NCBI RefSeq assembly: GCF_016920785.2
Contig: NW_024609857.1
Location: 70,740,252-70,804,251, forward strand
Direction: 5' to 3'
Source: Ixodes scapularis
Taxonomy: Eukaryota; Arthropoda; Arachnida; Ixodida; Ixodidae
DNA: 64,000 bases
The notes beneath the pieces are model-generated. The model saw only the letters and a list, made by a program, of their open reading frames with translations, did no database searches and had not been told where the DNA came from. Position numbers and translations under genes: made by a program. Numbering within the stretch: the stretch's first letter is position 1; the number at the start of each line of letters is the position of its first letter. Below are positions 11,460-22,200 of this stretch, in pieces.

Positions 11460-13342
11460 CACTCCGTGCGGGAACTATAGGGGGCGCTTTGAAAAACGCG
11501 CGCAGCGCCGCTAGCGGAGGAGCTGGCGTTCGACTGTGAGGCGCGTTCAGCAGCCTGCGGCGCCTTTTCGCATGCCAAGCTGTGGCGGCGGAAGCGCGCA
11601 CGGACGAAACTTTTGCTTTTTGAGCCAATACGTTGAGGGTCGTTGCATGAGTGCTGGGGCAGAAGGGCATTTAGCTGTTCTCCACTTCTTATATATTGAG
11701 TTTGAGTCGTTATTAGGCGTAATTTCTCTAGTTGCGGCCGAAAAGGGAGTTGGAGCAATTTTCCGAAAAACAAGACGGCCGCCACTATAATTGCTCTGAG
11801 TGGGAAATTTATTTCGCTCGTCGCTGTAAACCTAGGACTGCTGGAACGATGATATTTGGAGGCGAGTGAGATGTTCACTAAGTTTGTGCACGAAGAGTGC
11901 CAAGTTTCTTTAAGACTGCATGTGTGAAAGTTATGTTTCTAACGAATAAATAAATAAAGCTGTACGGGATATCCAATATTGGACCCAAAATGTTGTGTCA
12001 TAGCGGGCTGTGCAGATTGCAGATTTGGGCACACAGGTGCTTGGACTTGACAGTAACATGACACAGCCCTTTTTATACAAAAAAAAAAGTGGCATAGGGA
12101 AACCAGGTAAAAATTTGGTTTGGGCGGCGTAACTCAATGGGAACCGGTTTTGACCATGAAAAGGCTGACAATAGAATATCACTTGTCGGGGGAGGTGGAG
12201 ACTAGAGGTAGGAAGGGACTAGTGGACTGTACTTCCAATTGAAACAACTTTACGAAAGGTGGTTCCAAAGCCGAGAAAACAAAGTTGTCGGCCAACACAC
12301 GGTTTGGCCGCCAAGGGCTTTTGCGGTCAGCTGTTGTGTAATAACCTGTTGTGCGAAGTGATGATATTCGGCCCACAGGTACTTGGACATGACCGTCACC
12401 TAGCACAACACTTATTATAACAAAAGGAGTTGGTATAGCGAAACCAGGTGGAAATTTAGTTTGGGCGGCGTAACTAAATGGGAACTGGCTTTGACCGTCA
12501 AAGGCTGCCAGATTATACCGCTCATCGTGGGAGGTGCACACTTTACAGGTAGGAAGGGACCAGTGGATGGTACTTTCAGTTCAAACCACTTTGCGATAGG
12601 TGGCTCTAAAGCCGAGAAAAAAATTCTTGTCTACAGAACTCGGGGTGTCAGCGTTTCCACATCCAAAAGGAGGCTGATCAAGAAAGAAAGCACACCACAT
12701 ACACTTCCATTCTCAAACGTCGATTCTCCAGTGATTCCGAGTTTCATTGTTGTTTTCTTTAGATTTACATTTGTCACTTTTTTTACCGTTCGAATCTTTC
12801 TTCATGAAGTACAGATTGCGTGCCATACTGGTCCGGAAATATCATCGACACGTACGATGGGGACGAAACTTCTTTGGAGGGCATTCCTTCAACGAAATTC
12901 GCACTGCATACCCGCGAGTGTGGGATTGCATTTCAGTGCGAGCTGAGATATGTAAGCGTTAAAGGTACGAAAACAAACGCAGAGCGCAAAGCGGCAGTCT
13001 AAACTATGTCAGCCGTGCCGATACAGTGGCAGACATGATCGGGAGACCAAATTTCTCGCGTCGTACGGCACAGCTCCATCGTTGTCGCTGTCCCATAAAA
13101 CATCGGCGAGGTGAAAAAGTGCAAAACTTTGTCTCCACGAGATACGACGCATAAATATTGAAGCACTTAATGACGCAGCACAGGCAGCAATTCATGCTGT
13201 GAACCCAGCGCAACCGCACCACTCCAACTTCAATGCGTACCAACGTACGCGGAGTAGTTTCGGTTTCGTTTTCTCTGGGGTTCTCACTGCCTACCTTCGG
13301 TACCGGCCGCGCGGCGGCGCGCCAGTCGCGTCGCACGGAGTG
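11460..13342. mobile_element. Non-autonomous DNA transposon (1.88 kb) inserted in the LINE
   Basis: The ends are perfect 11-bp inverted repeats: CACTCCGTGCG (11460-11470) and CGCACGGAGTG (13332-13342). TATA stands on both sides (11456-11459 and 13343-13346). Removing the element and one TATA restores the LINE reading frame across Met-Tyr-Arg-Gly, which proves the boundaries. Inside is a diverged direct duplication of about 340 bp: unit A from 11991 and unit B from 12332, with shared landmarks ACAGGTRCTTGGAC, GGGCGGCGTAACT and AGGTAGGAAGGGAC. There is no transposase. A 4-bp TATA duplication with CACTCC ends fits no superfamily I can name with confidence. Confidence 0.85.
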
Positions 13343-13345
13343 TAT

Positions 13346-14656
13346 AGGGGACTGATACAATCCAGGTTGCTCTATGCGCTCCCACTTGTACTCGTACGGG
13401 ACGCTCAGCTCACGAAGATGGAGATCATTCAAAGGAAAGCCCTCAGAATCTGCCTCGGTCTTCTCCCGTCTGCGCCAAACGTCCCTACTTTGGTCGAAGC
13501 TAGACAAAACACAATAGTCAATCTAGCGTTCCGTCAGGCACAACGACATCTCGCCCGGCAGACCCTCACAAGGTCTACTTCTAACCTCTTACAACGGTTC
13601 GATAGACGTCCCAATTCCCGCCTAGGAAAAGTCTACGCAGAGTTTAAGGAGTCGGTCGGTACATTGGATGAAGACCCTCCTCCACCACCCCCTCATACAA
13701 CTGTGTTTCTGAATATATCGGAAGAAATTCCCCAACTACGCAGCAAAAAGTTGGTCTCGGATGTGGTTTCCCGTAATCTTGCGGAAGAACACGTCGACAG
13801 CTTTTTCGACGGTTGGATAAAAGTTTTCACCGATAGCTCAGTCTGTCATCAAAAGAAATCCTCAACTGCTGCTGTAGTTATCCCTGAACTCGCCATTATC
13901 AAGTCCGGTCGCCTCGACTTCCACACATCATCCACCATCGCAGAATTAAAAGCACTAGACCTTGCTCTCGATACCCTCCACGACTTTCAGAGCCCAGAAA
14001 AGGCGGCTTTACTTACAGATTCCAGAGCGGCACTTCAAATCCTCACCAATCTGGAAGACGCACCTCCGATTGCCCGCATCATCGCTTTCAAAGTCGAATC
14101 CTTAGAAAAGAAAGGCTGGACTATAGCATTCCAGTGGTTGCCATCTCACTGTGGAACCGACGGCAACGAAAGGGCCGACCGAATCGCAGCTGAGGCACAT
14201 GAACTCCCCAACAGCACTCTCCACGTGCCGAAGATCAACGAGGCCAGGCTTCTCATCGCACGTGAGACGCAAAAAAGACACCCGGACGTGGGCGTAGCTG
14301 GAGGAACCCCACCATCACCGGTCCCCACCAAACTCGGCCGCCCAGAAGCAGCCCTTCTTCACCGACCCAGAACACGTTCAGCTTTTACGGCTTCTTGGCT
14401 TTACCGCATCAAACGCGTGGACAGCCCACACTGTCAGACATGCCAAGTTCCCGAGGATATAGAACATCTCCTTTGCGACTGCCCAATCTTAGACGCTCAG
14501 CGTTCTAGACTCCACCTTGAACTTCGTCAAATAGGCGCAGCAAGGCAGAGCCTTTCGCACCTGCTTTTCCCGCCAGGTCCCAGGCGCATCGCTACGAAAA
14601 CATTCGCGCTGCTCCTGACATTCCTGGAAGACACCGGCTTGGCTGACCATCTTTAA
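13346..14656 (+). pseudogene. LINE ORF2, RNase H and C-terminal zinc knuckle part
   Basis: The frame continues the interrupted ORF2: RGLIQSRLLYALPLVLV, then QRKALRICLGLLPSAP (end of the thumb region), then RNase H from KVFTDSSV (first catalytic Asp), through TIAELKALDLAL (Glu) and LLTDSRAAL (second Asp) to WLPSHCGTDGNERADRIA (His/Asn/Asp motif). A terminal knuckle CQTCQVPEDIEHLLCDC follows, and the protein stops at 14654-14656. All four RNase H acidic and His motifs are present. RNase H removes the RNA template during second-strand synthesis. The open frame from 13199 to 13345 belongs to the inserted transposon. Confidence 0.88.
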
Positions 14657-14990
14657 TGCTTGGTGTTCCTTCCAGTTTCCAGTACGGCGGGCCCGGCTTG
14701 GCGCAAGGTCTGTGACTGTGCCGGGTAACATGACCTTCTGCCATTGAGGTGGCAGACCTGACAGTGCTGGACTAGACACCGCTTAATATCTTTTGATCAG
14801 TGTGTGTCTTGTTTGAACCTTCCTTCCCTTTCTTCCTTCTCTCTCTCTCTCTCCCTTTTCTTTTGTTGCTCAGACCGGGACTGGCAGGCCCCCATTAGAA
14901 GGAGTGGCCACACTGTTACGCTCTTCCTTCCCCCTCCCCTTTCTTGGTTTTAAAATAAATTTCAACGCTTACACACACACGCTACCGAGT
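14657..14990 (+). other. 3' UTR and tail of the I-clade LINE
   Basis: A pyrimidine-rich 3' UTR with a TCTCTC tract (about 14840), a GTGGCC-rich segment and an AATAAA near 14955, ending in ACACACAC at about 14980. These are usual properties of an I-type LINE tail. Confidence 0.65.
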
Positions 14991-15264
14991 CTAATTTCGC
15001 ACAGTTGATGAGCTCCAAGCATTCGTTTACGCGCCGGCATCTTTTCCGCCGAAATTGCCGTTCACTGCTTCTCGCCATTTCGAAGTACTACATATAAAAA
15101 GAACACTAACCTTCGCCACTGCCTTGCATTGCTGCCATCATCAATTTGGATGGAACAGCGCGGATATAGACTCGCAGCTCGGACTAAGAACTCAGTGATA
15201 TATATCTTCTTTTTGAAATCGTCCTCTTCTTCTACTTCGCCGTTAATGAGAATGTTTTAAATTT

Positions 15265-16166
15265 TTAAAGGGACGATGTAATGATTTTTGTACTTTGCGC
15301 AAATACCGCTTAGAACGTATCCCTGACGTTAATGACATGTGAAACACCCGTTAGTTTTTCACCACACGCAATCGAAGTCGCAGAAAAAATTACAAAAAAA
15401 AAAACAAAAAAAAACGAGCAACGTTTGCCCTCTTCTACTCGCAGCCAGAACAAGCGGCCACGTGATCTGGAGCCGATTATATGCCGCCAATGCTGATCAT
15501 AGCCACGCGCTGGGGTTGGCAAGGCACAAGACACGCGCTGAGTTCCAGACATAGTCAGTGCAGCGATTAGGCAGGCACGGGCCACTATCCGAATGCTTCT
15601 CTAGCTATCTATTATCACGGGGCCAAATTGAGTGTCACGCAATGCTTGGGTCCAATCTATGAGCAGCATTCAAATATCATCACTGGGCGGTACTGGCGAC
15701 GTGCGCGACCGAAAGCGTCACTGTGGTCGGCCTTCCACGATTGGCCCAAAAGCTGACTATGACGTCGGAAAGGGTATACCATCGACGGAAATAAGAGGAA
15801 TGAAAGAACTTTAATTTTGACGGTGTTGGCAGTGTTGCTTTGAGAGCGTAATGATTTCAGGCTCCGACCATGCTATTTACAAACACCATCGAACTTGTTG
15901 TTCGCAAGGTAATGACGTCACTAGGGGGAACCATAGGAGGGCGCCACCAAAACATCTCGCCGCTAACTGCGACCGCCCAGTTGCGTCATCAAGTTTCGCA
16001 AAGGAGAGATTAAATGAAAATGATCGCTTTTGTCCTTGGAAATACACCGCAATAAAGGAGTTCCTTGGCCAATGGCGTTGCGTACGAGTATCCTTGAGTC
16101 CCACTAGTGCCAGCTCGCGTAAAGTGAAAAACATTCCAATTGAATATCGTTGCACCGCCCCTTTAA
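15265..16166. mobile_element. Non-autonomous TTAA-flanked DNA transposon (Kolobok-like)
   Basis: TTAA occurs at 15265-15268 and 16163-16166. Left end AGGGACGATGTAATGA and right end (reverse complement) AGGGGCGGTGCAACGA match at 12 of 16 positions, every difference being a transition, so it is an aged copy. There is no transposase inside. Confidence 0.7.
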
Positions 16167-16194
16167 ACACAAGGACCCAAATAGCCAATAAACA

Positions 16195-16440
16195 TTATTA
16201 AGTCAATAATAAATAAATTATTTAATGACAACTAAAAATAAATAAAACAAAAAATAAATAAATATAAAAAATAAGGATAAAAATAATTTTTTTTAGAAAA
16301 TAAATTAAAATTAAAAATTAAACTTATTTTTTTAATTGTTTAGTTTTTTTTATTTTTAGTTGTTATTTATTTATTATTTACTTACTCATGTTTCTTGGCT
16401 ATTTGGTTTCTGGTGTTTAAAAATTTTAAATGTTCTCATT
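16195..16440. repeat. AT-rich low-complexity tract
   Basis: Runs of TAAATAAAT- and TTTTTAATT-like sequence with almost no C or G. There is no gene and no terminal structure. Confidence 0.8.
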
Positions 16441-17039
16441 AATGGCGAAGGAGAAGATGACGTCGATTTGAGGAAGACGGAAAATATCACTGAGTTGTTG
16501 GTCAGCGCTGCGAGCAACCTCTACCTCGTTGGCTGCGAGTCTGTTTTTTTCTTGTGCGCCTGTGAGTGTTATACTGTCTCCGCGCTGTTCCATCCAAGCA
16601 TGATTTACCAACTAGCCCAAGAATCCACATTATCAAGCCATCATCAACCTCGAGGCTATTTCTGTTTCTGACCTGGCTTGGCTTGGCTTAGCTTGCTTAG
16701 GTCTCTCGGACGGGTGGATAATTGCAATAACGGTATGCCGTGTAGTAGGCGGTAGCTTGCGCCACCTAGATTGAATGTTGCCAATGGAACTGAATTCCGT
16801 AATACTGCGCAAATACAAAACTAATAATAATTGTAGTACGTTCTGGTTTTATTAAAGAATTGTTTGATCAAAACTATAGTTAAAAGATGCCCTAAACTGA
16901 CATAACTACATGTAATAATTTGTATGTGAAATTTAGTTTAGCAGTAAACATGAACTGCGTATAGCTACCGTCATTTCATTCATTCCTTTAAAAACACAAT
17001 CAAATTGAGGACGAATATATATATTACCTTTGACTTCGT

Positions 17040-17175
17040 ATCCTTCGTCCTCAATAAGTCCTCGGAAGGACGTTTCTAGGATGATCCAGCAACTGACGTT
17101 CTCAGAATGTCCTGAGGACGTCTTGAAAACCATGAGGACGCTTGTACCTTTTGAGGACGTCCTGAGGATGTCGGG
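17040..17175. repeat. Clustered GAGGACGTC/GTCCTC motif repeat
   Basis: GTCCTC, GAGGACGTC and GTCCTGAGGA recur about eight times in 130 bp, in both orientations. This is a short degenerate repeat of unknown origin. Confidence 0.5.
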
Positions 17176-17479
17176 TGTTGTCTGGGTGCTTATTGAAAGT
17201 TGCATTGGAGAAAAAATTGGGTGCAGTGCTCTCTGGGGTTTGAGAAGGTTCCCCTTACGTTCTTCCTGACTGCTTCAATCTGTGCGTGCTTGAAGATATT
17301 GTATTTTTATGTTTACGTGTGGACAAGCAACTCGAATCCTTCTGTGGGGTACACCACATATATTACGCAACTGGAAAAAAAAATGAAAACAAATACTGCG
17401 CAAATTACATGGCATCGAGATTGCGGCAAAAAGTGTTGGCATCCCAACATATTTCAAAGTGTCAATAATCACACTTGTC

Positions 17480-18060
17480 AAGTTCAACTCGTCAACGTAT
17501 TCAGTAAGGGATGTGGTACAAAAATCTCATATGGCAAGAAAAAGCTGTGATTACGATGAGTACACGGCTGGACGTGAAAGCAAACGGAGCTCAACAAGAC
17601 AGGCGAGTCTAGATTGTCATTAACAACCTGATATAAAAACAAAATATCCCGATAACGCCGACGACTGTCGAACAAAGAACATAAACGAAGTTTTTTTAAG
17701 TAACGCATCGTAGCTGTACTACGCATTGCGACCAAAATCTCGGTTCTACACAATGCCAATGAAACGCCTCACGCTCGATAGAACATGATGCCTAAAACCT
17801 ACAAAATTCCGCAGAACGGATGCAAACTCACGCCTCCCGCGGACAAGGCAACAAAATAATGAAACGTAGCATGAGTATGAAAAAAAAAACTGCTTTACAA
17901 ACCAGGAAATCGCCCATAAGGTTCTGAGGCGGGTGTTACAAATAACTGATGCATGATGATTAAAGTTTAACGTCGTATCAACATGAACTCCGAAATCACG
18001 CATGACACTAACGCGTATGATGATGGTAATATCTAAAATCTGGCCGAACGCAAGTGGCTC
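17480..18060 (-). pseudogene. Non-LTR reverse transcriptase C-terminal fragment
   Basis: The - strand frame ending at 17746 reads MRDFGVHVDTTLNFNHHASV, the 'DLGV-x-D-x-L-F-x-H' signature after the RT thumb in Jockey/CR1-like LINEs, then a worn LVR...EFAS segment. A frameshift near 17760 moves it to the frame 17759-17484, with RLRLCSLFDSRRRYRD and FLYQVVN, the usual L-x-L-x-L-x-x-RR continuation. It stops near 17484. The copy is truncated at both ends and frameshifted. Confidence 0.72.
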
Positions 18061-18294
18061 TCGGTTTCTTTACTGAATTATTGTTTGTTTTTTTGTTTTT
18101 TTTTTCTAGTTCATTAAGCATAAGATCAATATCAGCACACACTTTAGTCACTTTAAGCACATCTTTCTGGTGAAGTGCGCATTCAGAATGGGAACGAACC
18201 TGACGAAACATCTTTAGGTCAGCAGCGTATTAAAGCACTTTCGAATTGGAAACTGTTCCAAAAGGCGTTTTTGGCGAATCGGAGCGCAAGGAAG

Positions 18295-18470
18295 GGCACG
18301 CCAATGACAGGCAACATAGAGAAGGCGCCTGTAACGCACCATGACGAGGCAGCCATGGTCATTGGTTGAGTTTGGAGGGAAGCAAAGGCACGGTTGGAGC
18401 ATTTGGGAATTAAACGAGCGCACAAGGTGCGCAAGTAGGAGACCACCTTGCGCGCCGTATTGTGCAAATT
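18295..18470. repeat. Dispersed repeat, copy 1 (partner at 31.8 kb)
   Basis: ATGACGAGGCAGCCA, then CATTGG-TGAG, GGGA-CAAAGGC-CG and GCGCACAAGGTG-C, ending CGCGCCGTAT. The same ordered words occur at 31817-31955. This is an interspersed repeat family with no coding content. The open frames here are incidental. Confidence 0.65.
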
Positions 18471-19154
18471 GTCCCCCAAAAAAGATAAATTTTTTTACCG
18501 CAAAACTAAACTACGCATCGGTGTACTCTTATTATCGAGGCAGATGTCAAAGTTCCAGCACGAAGCGACATTTTATTGGAGGATTTAAGTGATTTTCTGA
18601 ACATTTTAGTAGTAAAATGGAGCCCATTTTCGCCTTTTTTCTGTTCCTGGAGCCACAGACATTCATGTATTCGAGAGCTCCGTCAGCCACCATATTTCTC
18701 TCCATATTTTTAGAGAATCACTTAGAACTTTTGAATAAATATAGGTTCGTATTGAAACTCTGGCATCAGGTTCGGACATCTAGCGCTACCTTTGGGCAGT
18801 GGATGAGCCTTTAGCGATGCGTAGTCTATTTTTATGGCTTAAAAGACCCTGTAAATGTTTTTCGAGGACACCCTTAATAGGTAGTTATCTGAACGGCCAA
18901 TTATCTACAAGCCATCAACTTTTAAATGTATACCTTCTTTATTGCATCAGTGGTGTTTTGACTAGAAGATAGTTGAATTAGGAATTTGTTTTGGGGAAAT
19001 GGCAGTTATCGCTAAGGCACATATAGATTTCGTTTAAAAAAATGGTTGCTCTTTCTGAAAAGAACAGACAATGAGCGAAAGAGTAAGCGATGCAGGAATT
19101 CAGCACAAACCTTATCATTCAGTTAAAAGGTAACGTTTTATTCCTTTCTTTTAG

Positions 19155-19258
19155 CTACGGCCCATAATTGGATTTACAAAAGGTCCCAATGGAGAGGATG
19201 TTGCTACAGGCCTTGGAGGGTATGTCTTCTACATGATGATGGCATCCCTGAAAATGAA
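19155..19258 (+). CDS. IR gene exon (a): start of S1 lobe
   Basis: Acceptor TTTCTTTTAG precedes LRPIIGFTKGPNGEDVATGL and continues GGYVFYMMMASLKM. This is the iGluR 'G-x(3)-D...G-x-D/E-hydrophobic' helix after the first S1 strand. The donor GTGAGT (19259) leaves phase 2. The preceding exon was not identified. Confidence 0.85.
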
Positions 19259-22200
19259 GTGAGTAGCTAATCGTGGTTCAGACTCTATCGAATTGGTTTG
19301 TTATTACTTACTTCTCACCATACGTTAGAGCTGAGCAATATAGATTCAGAGCACAGAATTCAATATAAAGCTATAGATATTTTTAACTTAAATGTCTATT
19401 GTGCCAAAATGGTACTCTGAATAATCCAAACAAATTCAATAACTGTTCATTGCGTATAGATATTAAGACACTCAATTCATCTCTGGAACATCCGAAGGCT
19501 TTGTGCGTAACTGTGTAAATCTTAAGGTGCAAGTTTTATATTCTGTTTAGTGAGCAGGATTTTCAGCTTGTGCTTACAATAAGAAAATACTTTCTTGAAG
19601 CTATGTGTCAATATTGTGGATCATGCTTACGCCCATCGCCTTTCTCTTATATTTTTTTTTATTATTCAAAACTTTTTAAAAGCACAAAATCTATATCTTT
19701 CAAAATGTCGTCATTTGTAGCTTTTTCTCAATTTTCTCTAATTTACTTTCTGATTTAAATGGCGGAAAAATAATCAAAGAAATTACAGATATATCTCGTC
19801 ACCTTGTGATAAACACACGTAACGTTCTGAACAAGTAGGTGTATCTCTTCGATATAGTTGTCAGTGTTTGAGCGTTCGATAACAGTCTCCTTACAAAGAT
19901 GATTTCTACTATTCCCGATCTCCCATGCTTTTTGTTTTTTTTGTTTTTTTTTTAATTTTCCGCTTTATTGAGCCTTTCATCGCATCGTCTATTTTAACAT
20001 AAAAATGCAGATATTAATGTTCATGGTGTAAACAACTTTTATTTTCATTAAATATTTATTTTTGAAGGGAGCAATGTTATACCCCTTGCTACAAAATCAC
20101 GTTCGTACATATAATTCCTGACTTCTGGTAAATATATTGAAAACTTACAACGCGAACGCGACATAATCTGCATGCCTTTCAGCAAGCGGCTCGAAAAGAC
20201 ATAATCGTTTGTACACAAAGGTGATACCTTACTACAAGCTCGTTTAATCCCAAATTTCTCGAACTATGATATGCGTATACTGTTAGTGCAACGGCTGTTC
20301 ATAAAATAACTTACGGTGCATCCGCGAATAAGAAAAATATCTCAAGAGAGGACGACACCAACCATGAATTCCTTGACGGCATGATATCATTATATCAAAA
20401 GCAATGTTTGCTTGTACAGAAGCCTAATTAGCTCCGCTGCCAGACCAGATCAAAATTAGATCACCACAGTCCACGGTAAGAAGTACTTTAAATAAAGTAT
20501 AGACACATTTTTAGTTTTAAGCACTTGTAAATTCGAAGATCTCCGGACAATATTATCTGAGGTCACCCTGAAGAGAGTCTCACCTATCCTTACCGCATTG
20601 CGCTGCTTAAGGATCCCGGCACGCAAGGAAATTAAATTTAAGCCTATTTCTGTTTTAGCACAGATTACACTCAACTTAAAAAACAGAAAGCGGAAAAAGT
20701 ATAAAAGCAACAAAAATTCTGGCTATCTTAGATGCATTTGTGGGCACCGACCCATTATTTTTCAATAACCTAAGAAATAACGCTATGGCCCCTAGAGCTA
20801 ATTAGAGCGACAGAAATAATCATGTGACAGCTGTCCCCTACACGTGTAAAATATGAAGATGCATTGTCACATTACTAGTTCCAAGGCTCTAAATGCTTCG
20901 CTGGGTTGTTTCTTTTACCGTTTGCTAAGTTGGGTAAAAACAGAGTAACCATGTAGTACCATGCCGGCTTGTGTTCCAAAAATATACGGCAAGGTTCTCT
21001 TTTATTCCAAACATTTAACATATGCGAGAAGCCCTTGCTTAGTACTTCGGCGAAACCCAGTGTCAGTACAAAGGGAAGGGATATATGAATAAAATAACCA
21101 ACAGGGCCTTTTTTGTTTCTCTATTCCTGTCGGGTCATATAATCTACAAGTGTCGTCTTCCTTTATTTCCGGATATTAAAGACACAGGAATGAAACATAA
21201 AACTGAAATAAGTACGGAAACATTATTAGCCAGCGCAGGGCCCCGCCGGAAGGCGCGGGGAATACTACAAGTGTGGGATATGCTTCCACCACGCCAATAA
21301 GTCATAATTAAGGGACGCTGTTTTTAAGGTAGTCTGTGTATTGTTATCACGGTTAAGGCTGTAAAACGCAATATGACAAGTTAACCGCAAGAGGTATTAA
21401 ATAAGTTTTAAAGTTTTAGAAAAAATATTCGAAAGTCGATCGTAATAGTTGTTGTTCCAGAAAATTGATTCCTCTTCGAAATAACCGGAGTGTTCACGTT
21501 GTCTATGCAATCTCATTTAATTTTTTCAGCTATGTTGTCCGCGTTCCAAAGGACAGCTTTTACGCCGGGACGTTTCCGAATGGCTCTTGGGGAGGCCAAT
21601 TCGGAATGTTGGATCGAAATGTACGTACAACGTCAGATGCTCGACATAAGGTGTTCAGTTTTCCTCCGTGTTGAAGCTCATGAAATGCCTCACAAAGTCG
21701 TTAATATGCGTTGCATTTTGTTTTTTTCAAGGAAAGATAATAACATTGTTTTATCTTGGTAATCGCAGTTTGCACAAGTATATTTCCCAATAATGTTTCT
21801 CAAGGGCCGAGGGGGCAAACGATACCCTAAAAAGTTTTTGATTTGCATTTCCTGCAACTCACGAAAACAACCAATTAGGGAGAACGATCAAAGGATTCCA
21901 GTGCATGTGGAAGCTCAGGATAATAAAATATTTGTAAAATGTGAGGAGTGTAGGGAAAGTGAGCAACTTACAGGTAATGCTCATTACCAAGGCGGATATC
22001 GAATTGCTTTGTTTAATCTATTCTACGCTTTTTCATTCACTTGGATCCTTTCATTCTTTTCCATATTTAACTATGCTTGTTTTGCAGAGATGTGACATCA
22101 CAGACTTTTATTTAAAGTTTCTACAGCCCTCATATTATTATAACACAGTTACGTTTTGCTTTACTTACACAGGAATGTGATATCGCTATCAGTCCTACGG

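Larger units (their letters stand above)
7450..14985 (+). mobile_element. I-clade non-LTR retrotransposon (LINE), near full length, disrupted
   Basis: A + strand LINE with the classic order: 5' UTR (from about 7450), ORF1 with CCHC knuckles (7548-8920), then ORF2 with AP endonuclease (from about 9130), reverse transcriptase (10.17-11.46 kb), RNase H (13.8-14.2 kb) and a terminal zinc knuckle. It ends in a pyrimidine-rich 3' UTR with AATAAA and a short ACACAC tail (about 14985). RNase H after RT points to the I superfamily. It is dead: there are frameshifts in ORF1 (about 7885), in the endonuclease (about 9325) and at the endonuclease-RT linker (about 10100), plus a 1.88-kb DNA transposon at 11460-13342. 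Both exact termini are estimates. Confidence 0.85.

Noticed and set aside
17166..17205. Splice-like signals before 19155 as a missing receptor exon
   Set aside because: No nearby frame encodes a signal peptide or an S1-like strand.
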